DNA from: Paenibacillus dendrobii
GTDB lineage: Bacteria; Bacillota; Bacilli; Paenibacillales; Paenibacillaceae
Reading direction: 5' to 3'
Length of the DNA: 64,000 nt
Assembly: GCF_009807035.1 (NCBI RefSeq)
Contig: NZ_WUBI01000004.1
Location: 248,001 to 312,000, forward strand
Part shown: piece by piece, positions 24,655 through 31,946 of the stretch
How the letters are laid out: each line of letters starts with the position of its first letter
Numbering within the stretch: position 1 is the stretch's first letter
Position numbers and translations under genes: made by a program
The notes under the pieces: generated by a model
Seen by the model: the letters and a program-made list of their open reading frames with translations, nothing else
Told to the model about the DNA's origin: nothing
Databases searched by the model: none

Positions 24655-25942
24655 TGTGCTGTTGATCCTATCCATTGTAACCATATGGATTGCGGTATTC
24701 GAATCGGTGATCATTATGGCAGGCGCGGTCCGGTTTATTTTCAAGCAGAACAAGAAAAAGCTCGTACTCCCAAAAAATATGGATGATTTCCCTACGGTAA
24801 CCGTTATGGTACCGGCACATAATGAGGAACTTGTGATTACCTCGACAGCCGAACATATTCTGCAGCTAAACTATCCGGAGCATAAACTGCAGCTGATCGT
24901 CATTGCCGACAATTGCTCGGATCATACGGCCGGAAAGCTGAAGATGCTGAAGGAGATGACCAGCTACAAAGATCGTGACTTTATCATTCTGGAGCGCAAG
25001 GGAACCGGCGGCAAATCCGGGGCTCTGAATGATGCGTTGAAGCTGGCAACGGGCGAGTGGATCTGCGTGTACGATGCGGATGCGGCGCCGGAGCGCAATG
25101 CGCTGATGTTCCTGACGCAGAAGGCGATGGAGGACCCGGGGAGATACGGCGCCGTCTTCGGGCGCAACAAGGCGCGTAACCGCGGCCAGAACTTTCTTTC
25201 CCGCTGTATCAATCTGGAGATCATTACGATCCAGCGCGTTCACCATACCGGGTTATGGGAGCTCTTCAAGCTTGGAACGATCCCCGGCACGAATTTTATC
25301 GTGAAAACAGCTCTAATGCGGGAGATTGGGGGTTGGGACGAGCAGGCGATTACCGAAGATACGGCCGTTTCGTTCGAGATCATGTCGCGGGGACAGTTGA
25401 TTGCGCTCGCTCCTCAAGCCGAGGCGTACCAGCAGGAACCGGAACAACTGGGCGTATACATGAAACAGCGGGAGCGGTGGGCCAAGGGCAACTACAACGT
25501 CGTCGTCGAAAATTTGCATCATCTGTTTGACCGCAGCAGCTGGCGGATTAAGCTGCATGTTCTCTACTATGCGGCCAGTTATTTCTGGTTTATGATTGCC
25601 ATTATCGTATCGGATATCGTCTTTGTCGCTAATCTGGTGTATCAGGGAATTGCTTTGTTCAAGCCCGGCGTGGTATCTCCCTTCCAGTTCCAATCGGACG
25701 TATATGTCTATCTTGTGGTGGCCTGGGCACTCATGTACTTTTTGTATGTGCTGCAAATTAATCTGGCGCTTGCGACCGATATCGGGCAGAGCAATGTGCG
25801 TAATTTCGTGCTTTCGTGCATTTCCTATTTTACTTACGCGCAGCTGTTCCTGCTGATATCCGTCAAGGCATTTTACAACATGGTCATGGATAAGATCACT
25901 GGACGCGAAAGCAAATGGTACAAGACTCAGCGCTTCGGCTAA
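24647..25942 (+). CDS. ydaM: Processive GT2 exopolysaccharide synthase (YdaM/PssC/PgaC-like)
   Basis: About 431 residues from GTG 24647 (GGGG eight bases upstream; ATG 24614 is possible). One N-terminal helix, then the GT2 core: VTVMVPAHNEE, RKGTGGKSGALNDAL, DAD in CVYDADAAPE, TED in AITEDTAVS and QRERW, the full set for a processive inverting beta-glycosyltransferase. At least four C-terminal helices form the export channel. The KGTGGKSGALN block resembles poly-GlcNAc/poly-ManNAc synthases. Compared with B. subtilis ydaJKLMN, the deacetylase-like YdaL and the BcsB-like YdaN are not in this cluster. Confidence 0.88.
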   Translation: MADVLLILSIVTIWIAVFESVIIMAGAVRFIFKQNKKKLVLPKNMDDFPTVTVMVPAHNEELVITSTAEHILQLNYPEHKLQLIVIADNCSDHTAGKLKMLKEMTSYKDRDFIILERKGTGGKSGALNDALKLATGEWICVYDADAAPERNALMFLTQKAMEDPGRYGAVFGRNKARNRGQNFLSRCINLEIITIQRVHHTGLWELFKLGTIPGTNFIVKTALMREIGGWDEQAITEDTAVSFEIMSRGQLIALAPQAEAYQQEPEQLGVYMKQRERWAKGNYNVVVENLHHLFDRSSWRIKLHVLYYAASYFWFMIAIIVSDIVFVANLVYQGIALFKPGVVSPFQFQSDVYVYLVVAWALMYFLYVLQINLALATDIGQSNVRNFVLSCISYFTYAQLFLLISVKAFYNMVMDKITGRESKWYKTQRFG

Positions 25943-25984
25943 CCAAGTAACCAGGCTTGTATTTATATCGAAAATGGAACCAAT

Positions 25985-26022
25985 CAGCTTTCTTTGGCTT
26001 GCACCGGGGAAGCTGTTTTTTT
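25985..26022 (+). terminator. Terminator of the ydaJKM-like cluster
   Basis: CAGCTTTC paired with GGAAGCTG (one T-G pair) around a 15-base loop, then T7. Confidence 0.8.
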
Positions 26023-26144
26023 GTATGCTTTGGACGTACTTGCTTCAGTAACGACATGGGTTATTGACTTATGGGGGAATTGACTTAAACTATAAACAAT
26101 TATTCCGATTCGATTAGTAAGAAAAAAGCGGCGGAGGAGACCCC

Positions 26145-26261
26145 ATGAATTCAATAACACTCACCCAAAAGATCAGCTCCACCATCATCGCATACACGTT
26201 CGATAAGAGGCCAATATTCAAGCGTTCCTCGCTCAAGAAAGAGGTATCCCGTGCAGCGTAG
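26145..26261 (+). CDS. Possible 38-residue peptide coupled to the desulfidase-like gene
   Basis: ATG with GGAGGAGA six bases upstream, an excellent ribosome site. The peptide is basic (QKISSTIIAYTFDKRP...KKEVSRAA). Its stop lies 11 bases inside the next gene, consistent with translational coupling. No family recognised. Confidence 0.45.
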   Translation: MNSITLTQKISSTIIAYTFDKRPIFKRSSLKKEVSRAA

Positions 26262-26796
26262 TAAACAAATTCTAGTCGCCTCCCACTGCGTGCTCAACCA
26301 GAATGCCGTCGCTCCAGGTGGAGCGCTTAGCCCGGGTATACTGAGGTCTGCGGTCGATTGGGCCAGTGATCAAGGATACGGCATTTTTCAGCTGCCATGT
26401 CCCGAACTTACATTTTGGGGTCCGGATCGGCCGCGAATGACCGTGGAAGAATGCGACACGCCGGAATTTCATGCGCATAACCGCAGCATTCTGCAGCCCG
26501 CGATCGAGCAGCTTAAAGTCTATCAGATGCACGGATACGAGATTGTCGGCGGTCTGGGCATTGCAGGCAGTCCTTCCTGCGATCCCGGCAAAGGGATATT
26601 CATGAACGATTTCCTTATGCTTGCGAAGGAGCAGGGTGTACATATTGATTTCTTTTGGCAAATCCCGGATACAGAGGAGGGCCGGTTTGATCCGCGCGAT
26701 AAGAATAGCGTGCACGGTCCGGTAGGCGTGCAGCTTCGGACCGTTTCGGTGAAACCAGAGAAGGCCCGCGGCAGAAAGAGGCACGGATTGTCGTAA
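26251..26796 (+). CDS. TudS-related (DUF523-type) putative desulfidase
   Basis: 181 residues, GTG start with AAAGAGG seven bases upstream. The N-terminus ILVASHCVLNQNA, then FQLPCPEL and GIAGSPSCDPGKG, supply three spaced cysteines (C13, C50, C110). These match those holding the [4Fe-4S] cluster in TudS/DUF523 thiouracil desulfidases. That points to iron-sulfur-dependent removal of sulfur from a thio-nucleobase or similar. The C-terminus is basic. It stands alone apart from the coupled upstream peptide. Confidence 0.75.
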   Translation: MQRSKQILVASHCVLNQNAVAPGGALSPGILRSAVDWASDQGYGIFQLPCPELTFWGPDRPRMTVEECDTPEFHAHNRSILQPAIEQLKVYQMHGYEIVGGLGIAGSPSCDPGKGIFMNDFLMLAKEQGVHIDFFWQIPDTEEGRFDPRDKNSVHGPVGVQLRTVSVKPEKARGRKRHGLS

Positions 26797-26846
26797 TGCG
26801 AATCAAGCGAATCCGATCACAACTATTCGATGACGTTCAGGTATGG

Positions 26847-26892
26847 CCGGTTCATTGGCAGATGACACTATAGTGAAAGGCAATTGAACCGG
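26847..26892. repeat. Nested inverted repeat between two genes
   Basis: Outer arms CCGGTTCATTG (26847-26857) and CAATTGAACCGG (26881-26892) with one bulge. Within the loop is the perfect palindrome CACTATAGTG (26866-26875). No T tract follows. Confidence 0.8.
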
Positions 26893-26925
26893 TGACCGCA
26901 GTCTGGAAAAGAAGGAGGATGAGGC

Positions 26926-27669
26926 GTGAAAACCGCATCACTGCTTGAACGGTACAAGCCGGCTATACGGAGATTGCCGCATGGCCGTGACCTGACCCGG
27001 CAGGACCTGCTGACGGATGCATTTCGTATGACAGCTGAGGGACGAATCGCAATGTACTATGCTCCCCATAACGAGTGGATCAACGATTCTGCCAAGGTGG
27101 TGATTCTCGGCATTACTCCCGGTTGGACGCAGATGAAGATTGCCTTTCAGGCCGTGCGAGACGGTCTTGACGAAGGTTGCACGGATGAGGAGGTTCTGCG
27201 CCGAGCGAAGCGGGAAGCCGGGTTCGCCGGCACCATGCGCCAACATTTGATCGGGATGCTCGACTGTCTTGGCCTCCAAAATGAACTCTGTATCGAATCC
27301 AGCGCCGACTTGTTCGGGGAGCGGGCATCGCTTCTTCATACGACTTCGTTGTTGAAGTATCCTGTGTTTGCGGGAGAGCGGAATTACACCGGGGCGAACC
27401 CCGATATACTTGCTTCAGCGTTGCTGCGCGGACAAGCCTTATCCAGCCTGGAAGAACTGAAGGAGCTCCCTGATGCGTTGCTGATTCCTCTTGGCAAGGC
27501 GGTGGAACGAGTGCTCAGATGGCTGGCCGATCAAGGGCATTTCGCGGGGCAAAGGGTATTATGGGGGTTCCCGCATCCATCCGGAGCCAATGGGCACAGG
27601 CAGCGGCAGTTTGAAGAGAATAAAGAGAAGATGCAGACTATATTTACGGAGTTTTTCCGGGAGCGATGA
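26926..27669 (+). CDS. Uracil-DNA-glycosylase-superfamily protein
   Basis: 247 residues, GTG start with AAGGAGGATGAGG upstream. Residues 57-66 read VVILGITPGW, the UDG motif-1 region (GxxPG), and WGFPHPSGANGHR near 220 matches the HPS motif. The remainder is atypical and lacks the standard activating Asp/Asn pair of family 1 enzymes. A base-excision or related base-binding role is possible. No neighbour clarifies it. Confidence 0.7.
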   Translation: MKTASLLERYKPAIRRLPHGRDLTRQDLLTDAFRMTAEGRIAMYYAPHNEWINDSAKVVILGITPGWTQMKIAFQAVRDGLDEGCTDEEVLRRAKREAGFAGTMRQHLIGMLDCLGLQNELCIESSADLFGERASLLHTTSLLKYPVFAGERNYTGANPDILASALLRGQALSSLEELKELPDALLIPLGKAVERVLRWLADQGHFAGQRVLWGFPHPSGANGHRQRQFEENKEKMQTIFTEFFRER

Positions 27670-27702
27670 AGAATCCTCCACAGAATTGAGAAAAGTATCG
27701 TT

Positions 27703-27738
27703 AAAAAGAGCGGGTGCTACGTAGCATCTGCTCTTTTT
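27703..27738 (+). terminator. Terminator after the UDG-like gene
   Basis: AAAAAGAGC-GG-GTGCTAC paired with GTAGCAT-CT-GCTCTTTTT, almost no loop, followed by GG. Confidence 0.85.
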
Positions 27739-27811
27739 GGACTTATGCGATGCGTTTAAGCTAATATGTGTGTTATCAAATGATAAATCCTTGAAGGAGA
27801 TCATGAACCTG

Positions 27812-28771
27812 ATGAAAATAGATCGATTGCTAGCGATGACCGTCCTCTTGCTGAACAGGGGGAGAATCAGCGCTAAGGAGTTGGGTGAACGATTCGGGGT
27901 TTCCACTAAAACGATATACAGGGATATGGATACGCTTAGTCTTGCGGGCATCCCGGTGATGGCACATCAGGGAACCAGCGGTGGTTTTGAGATGATGAGC
28001 CATTACACGATTTCGCGGCAGTTTCTTACCCTGGACGAGATTTCATCCGTCTTTTCGGCTGTCAAGGGTGTAAAAGCAGCCATGGATGACCGGACGCTAG
28101 ACCAGCTGCTGGATAAAGTGGGATCGCTGCTGCAACGTTCAGATCAAACGATGGATGCAGGGATGGCCCAAGGCCTCCTATTTGACCTGAATCCCTGGGG
28201 GCAAGCAAAAGGAACCAGAGATAAGGTGAGTTTGCTGAGGCAGGCGTCCAACGAATCCAGAAAAGTGAATATGCACTATATCAACATGAATGGCGCAGAA
28301 GGATGGAGAATCGTTGAGCCAGGCAGGTTGATTCTAAAAGGGAATGTATGGTATCTGCAGGCATTCTGCACCTCCCGCGAAGATTTCCGGATTTTCAGAG
28401 TATCCCGCATCTTGGATATGAAGGTTCTTCCGGAGGCGTTTGAACCACGCGAGCTGCCGCCTTTGGAGGCCTACGAGTGGAATCCGGAATGGTCCAGCAA
28501 GGATCACCAGGCGGTAACATTGAGGTTTTCTCCGAAGGTCAGACATAGGGTGGCCGACTCCTTCAGCCCGGAACAGATTTCGGTGCAGGGGGATGGAAGT
28601 CTGCTGGTCAAAAGCGGGTTCCCTTTGGATGAATGGTTCTATGGCATGGTCCTCAGCTATGGAGACCAGATCGTTGTCGAAGCTCCGGAGCATGCAGCTA
28701 TGGAAGTGGTACGGCGGGTTCAGCATATTTTGAGGCAGTATGCGAAACCGGACAGACAGATGTCCACGTAG
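27812..28771 (+). CDS. YafY-type transcriptional regulator (HTH-11 + WYL)
   Basis: About 319 residues starting MKIDRLLAMTVLLLNRGRISAKEL at ATG 27812; ATG 27803 is closer to the GAAGGAG and is possible. The HTH (FGVSTKTIYRDMDTLSLAG) is followed by a WYL domain (VNMHYINMNGAEGWRIVEPGRLILKGNVWYLQAFCTSREDFRIFRVSRI) and a WCX C-terminus. A GyrI-like protein follows after 45 bases and may be its target or partner. Confidence 0.92.
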   Translation: MKIDRLLAMTVLLLNRGRISAKELGERFGVSTKTIYRDMDTLSLAGIPVMAHQGTSGGFEMMSHYTISRQFLTLDEISSVFSAVKGVKAAMDDRTLDQLLDKVGSLLQRSDQTMDAGMAQGLLFDLNPWGQAKGTRDKVSLLRQASNESRKVNMHYINMNGAEGWRIVEPGRLILKGNVWYLQAFCTSREDFRIFRVSRILDMKVLPEAFEPRELPPLEAYEWNPEWSSKDHQAVTLRFSPKVRHRVADSFSPEQISVQGDGSLLVKSGFPLDEWFYGMVLSYGDQIVVEAPEHAAMEVVRRVQHILRQYAKPDRQMST

Positions 28772-28815
28772 CCTCTATACAATGGAATCATCTTTAAGGA
28801 AAAGAGGAACCCTTC

Positions 28816-29301
28816 ATGAATTATGAAATAACCCACATGCCGGCTGTTGAACTGGCAGGCATCAAGATCCGAACATCCAATCGACGGGAGAGCGGGCCGG
28901 ATGGGCTCATCCCCTCGCTATGGGAACAATACGGCCAAGGCGGCCTGTCCGCAAAGCTGAAGCCAATACATCCACAATTGCTCTACGCCCTTTATACGGA
29001 ATATGAGAGCGACGTGAACGGAGATTATACGCTGCTCCTCGGGCATGAGCGGGACCTTGGATTTCTAGGGGAAGACGCCATTGGGATTGCCTCGATTCCA
29101 GAGGCGACGTACCTCAAATTTACGACGCAGAGGGGACCCGTACAGCAGGTTGTGATCCAGCTATGGCAGGAAATATGGGCTTTCTTTGAGAATTCGGAGA
29201 TTAAACGGACCTATACCGGGGACTTCGAGCTGTATAACCTGCAGGATCTGAATTCGGCCGATGCCGTAGTCGATGTTTATATTGCTGTAGAAAAGCACTG
29301 A
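28816..29301 (+). CDS. GyrI-like/effector-binding domain protein
   Basis: 161 residues with the GyrI-like small-molecule binding fold: YEITHMPAVELAGIKIRTSN, a middle helical segment LIPSLWEQYGQGG, YTLLLGHE, and the end RTYTGDFELYNLQDLNSADAVVDVYIAVEKH. This is the stand-alone form of the AraC/MerR effector domain (Cass2/SBC-like). Ligands are usually cationic or hydrophobic drugs. It is coupled to the WYL regulator. Confidence 0.85.
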   Translation: MNYEITHMPAVELAGIKIRTSNRRESGPDGLIPSLWEQYGQGGLSAKLKPIHPQLLYALYTEYESDVNGDYTLLLGHERDLGFLGEDAIGIASIPEATYLKFTTQRGPVQQVVIQLWQEIWAFFENSEIKRTYTGDFELYNLQDLNSADAVVDVYIAVEKH

Positions 29302-29331
29302 AAGATAGGTTTTTCATAAGAAAGCCAAAAT

Positions 29332-29378
29332 AAACGGCGTGTCTGCAAGAGTCGACTGGACTCTTCGGCACGCCGTTT
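29332..29378. terminator. Hairpin terminator between convergent genes
   Basis: AAACGGCGTG paired with CACGCCGTTT, with an inner AAGAGTC/GGACTCTT stem. It serves the GyrI-like (+) and PadR (-) genes. Confidence 0.75.
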
Positions 29379-29406
29379 GTTGGTACTCGGCCTTGATACA
29401 AGGAGA

Positions 29407-29937
29407 TTATAGATATTGTTCGCGTACAAGCAGCTCCAGCTTTTTCATCCATGCGAGGTCCATGTGCAGCTGGCTTTGCGTATGATCATGGATCAAATGA
29501 ACGGCGGGCGGTGTTTCGTCACGTACCTTATCCCAGAAAACAATACCGCTCTGAATTTTGTTTTCCAGCTTTTGCTGGGCTTCCTCAATCAAAAACAGCA
29601 GTTTGTTCGGATCGGCATACTTCAGGAATAGCGTGGTTGAATAGAGGGCTTCTACGCGGGTGAAATTTTTGAAGCTTGCATAGATCTCTTGCTCCAGATG
29701 CTCTTTTCCAAACGTTGTGATGCCGTAAGTTGTCTTCTCCGGACGGTTGTCGTCACGGATCACTTCGATCTTCTCGATATATCCCTTTTTCAGCAGGACC
29801 TCGAAATTATAGTATAAGGACCCATCATTAATTTTGGAGTTTTCATCCACAACGTTTTGCTTGAACATCTTCTTAATATCGTAAGGATGATGGTGTCCTG
29901 TACTCAGAACACCCAGTATAAAAATTTGAAGCGACAT
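29407..29937 (-). CDS. PadR-family transcriptional regulator
   Basis: 176 residues from ATG 29937 (GGGAG ten bases upstream; the frame remains open to 30036). The winged helix MSLQIFILGVLSTGHHHPYDIKKMF, then NDGSLYYNFEVLLKKGYIEKIEV and RPEKTTYGITTFGKEHL, is typical PadR. A C-terminal helical dimerisation domain follows (about 95-170). It lies downstream of the ABC-2/Pip-type gene on the same strand and is likely its regulator. Confidence 0.9.
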   Translation of the reverse strand: MSLQIFILGVLSTGHHHPYDIKKMFKQNVVDENSKINDGSLYYNFEVLLKKGYIEKIEVIRDDNRPEKTTYGITTFGKEHLEQEIYASFKNFTRVEALYSTTLFLKYADPNKLLFLIEEAQQKLENKIQSGIVFWDKVRDETPPAVHLIHDHTQSQLHMDLAWMKKLELLVREQYL

Positions 29938-30114
29938 AACAGCTACACTCCCATCCGAAATCATACGAAAAGCCGGCTGACTCGAGGGGAGTGAGCTGGC
30001 TTCGCGTGTATGCGATATAGAAGGACCCGGAAGCATAGATTCCGAGCCCGTTCCATTCAGCTAAAGATAAATGAATGAAGGCTAATGAATACCCCTGATG
30101 CGCACTGCGCGATG

Positions 30115-31275
30115 TTAAGCGACTGCGTGCTTCTCTTGGTCATCGGCTGCTTCTTTCGGAGAAACAAAGTAGAAAGCAAGAAGGCAGATGATCATCGAAG
30201 CAATGGATGCGATCCACAATCCGAGCAGATGTTCAGGCAGCTTGCCGCCGCCGAAAATGATCGAAAAGTCCGTTTGAACGGTATAGAACATGATGGAAAT
30301 ATAGCTCACAATCTTAAAGAGCCACGGCATCATTTCCTGAGACATCGTCGCGCCACTGCTGATGGTTTGGATCAGCATGAGGGTCAGGTTGGCGAAAATG
30401 GCCTTGTCCTTTAATAATAAACTGAAGATGGACATAAACTCAATGGCTCCGAACAATTCAAGCGCGTGTACAAGCCATACCTTCACGAAAGTCTCCGCTC
30501 CGTAACCGCCCTGAATCAGGAAATAAATCGAAATCCCGATCAGCGGCGCAATCAGAGAGACGATCGCATTGGTTGCTTGCGCGGACCAGAAGGCCTGCCA
30601 AAAGCCCATTTTGCGTTTCAGCGCGTTCATGGCACCGACCATCATCATGGAGAAAATCATGGCGCCCACATAACTGACCATCGTCAGGAAAAATGGTGCC
30701 ATTTGGTTATGCATGCCTGCCGGTACCGGATTGGTATTGACGATATTGGCATCCAGCTTGGTAGGGATCTCGGCTGCGAGCTTCTGTGCCTGCTCCGCCG
30801 GCATTTTCATCGATTGGAAGACGCCCTGGGCGGACTGCGTCGCCAGCTGGTTATTCAAATTGGTCGTGATTTGCGTAACGACCGACTGCATGCTGCTGGA
30901 GACCATCGCCGGGTTGGACTGGTTCATGAAGAAGTCCATTTTGGCTTTTGTTCCGGATGTAGACAACTGCTTCGTAAAGTCCTGCGGAATGTGAATGATC
31001 AAAGCAATATCACGGTCATTCAACTGCTCCTGGGCTTTATCCAGCGGAAGATCGGTCACCATTTTGAAAGGAAGCTGCTTGGCCAGACCTGCCGCAATAT
31101 CTGTGCCCGCCTGTTTGTCCTCGTTGACAATGGCGACGGTCATTTCGTTCATGTTTTTCGGAATTGCGCTGTAACCTGTCATGAAAATCAGGATAAAGGC
31201 AACCTGGTAAAACAGCACCATCGTGATGCCGCCAATGACGGATTTGTTTTTGAGAAACGTTAAAATATTTTTCAT
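30115..31275 (-). CDS. YhgE/Pip-type ABC-2 membrane protein
   Basis: About 386 residues from ATG 31275 (GAGGTG nine bases upstream). An N-terminal helix (about 12-33) is followed by a large extracellular domain (about 35-205) containing TVAIVNEDKQAGTDIAAGL and IALIIHIPQDFTKQL, the YhgE/Pip N-terminal signature. Five or six C-terminal helices form the ABC-2 permease part. No ATPase is adjacent. Homologs export antimicrobials or secreted proteins. A PadR regulator gene follows on the same strand. Confidence 0.88.
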   Translation of the reverse strand: MKNILTFLKNKSVIGGITMVLFYQVAFILIFMTGYSAIPKNMNEMTVAIVNEDKQAGTDIAAGLAKQLPFKMVTDLPLDKAQEQLNDRDIALIIHIPQDFTKQLSTSGTKAKMDFFMNQSNPAMVSSSMQSVVTQITTNLNNQLATQSAQGVFQSMKMPAEQAQKLAAEIPTKLDANIVNTNPVPAGMHNQMAPFFLTMVSYVGAMIFSMMMVGAMNALKRKMGFWQAFWSAQATNAIVSLIAPLIGISIYFLIQGGYGAETFVKVWLVHALELFGAIEFMSIFSLLLKDKAIFANLTLMLIQTISSGATMSQEMMPWLFKIVSYISIMFYTVQTDFSIIFGGGKLPEHLLGLWIASIASMIICLLAFYFVSPKEAADDQEKHAVA

Positions 31276-31291
31276 TGCCCCACACCTCAAT

Positions 31292-31339
31292 ATTCTAAAT
31301 TTGATTTGATTACTTTAATTAGAGTAATTGATTTAGAAT
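31292..31339. promoter_or_regulatory. Nested dyads upstream of the ABC-2 gene: candidate PadR operator
   Basis: An 18-base dyad TTACT-T-TAATTA-G-AGTAA (31310-31327, one mismatched pair) lies within outer arms ATTCTAAAT (31292-31300) and ATTTAGAAT (31331-31339). Confidence 0.6.
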
Positions 31340-31432
31340 TATACGCCGGGGTTTTGGAGGTGTCAACAAATGTATGCGCTTGTATGTGATTTTGGTCATA
31401 TACAAAATGAAAAGTTTTCATTTAAGACACAA

Positions 31433-31478
31433 TTACAGTTGTAATAGTTTGATGCATCGTTTATATTTACACTTGTAA
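31433..31478. promoter_or_regulatory. Promoter bracketed by two BlaI-type operators
   Basis: Two dyads TTACA-N2-TGTAA at 31433-31444 and 31467-31478 match the BlaI/MecI consensus TACAnnTGTA. A promoter TTGTAA (31439-31444), 17 bases, TATATT (31462-31467) runs between them. Operator 1 covers the -35 and operator 2 abuts the -10 and start point. Confidence 0.8.
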
Positions 31479-31511
31479 TAGTTTAATTTGAACCGGAAAG
31501 GAGGTGTGAGA

Positions 31512-31913
31512 ATGGAAAGTATGCCCAAAATTTCGGAATCCGAGTGGGAGATCATGAAGATTGTCTGGAAGGAAAACCCGCTCACGGCGGAGCAAATCGT
31601 GCAGTATTTGCCTGCGGATACGGACTGGAGCGATCAAACGGTCAGAACGTTCATTAACCGACTGATGAAGAAAAAAGCGCTGGGGTATCAAAAATCCGGC
31701 AGAAGCTATCAATATTATCCGCTGATTTCGGAAAAAGAATGCGTGCGCGCGGAGAGCAAATCCTTTTTGAACCGTGTGTTTAACGGAGCGGCGGGACTGA
31801 TGATGACGAACTTTTTGGAGGAAACGCAGCTGTCTGACAAGGAGATCGAACGATTGCAGCAGATTTTGATGGAAAAGCAAAGTCAGGACTCGAAAGATTC
31901 ACCACAGTCATAA
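31512..31913 (+). CDS. BlaI/MecI/CopY-family repressor
   Basis: 133 residues from ATG 31512, with AAAGGAGGTG five bases upstream. The winged helix (ISESEWEIMKIVWKENPLTAEQIVQYL, TVRTFINRLMKKKALGYQKSGRSYQYYPL) is followed by the dimerisation helices (FLNRVFNGAAGLMMTNFLEE) where BlaI is cut by its signalling cascade. Two TTACA-N2-TGTAA sites lie just upstream. It pairs with the M56 protease gene 33 bases downstream. Confidence 0.95.
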   Translation: MESMPKISESEWEIMKIVWKENPLTAEQIVQYLPADTDWSDQTVRTFINRLMKKKALGYQKSGRSYQYYPLISEKECVRAESKSFLNRVFNGAAGLMMTNFLEETQLSDKEIERLQQILMEKQSQDSKDSPQS

Positions 31914-31946
31914 TGAAATCCAAATTTAATCAAATGAGGTCATTCC

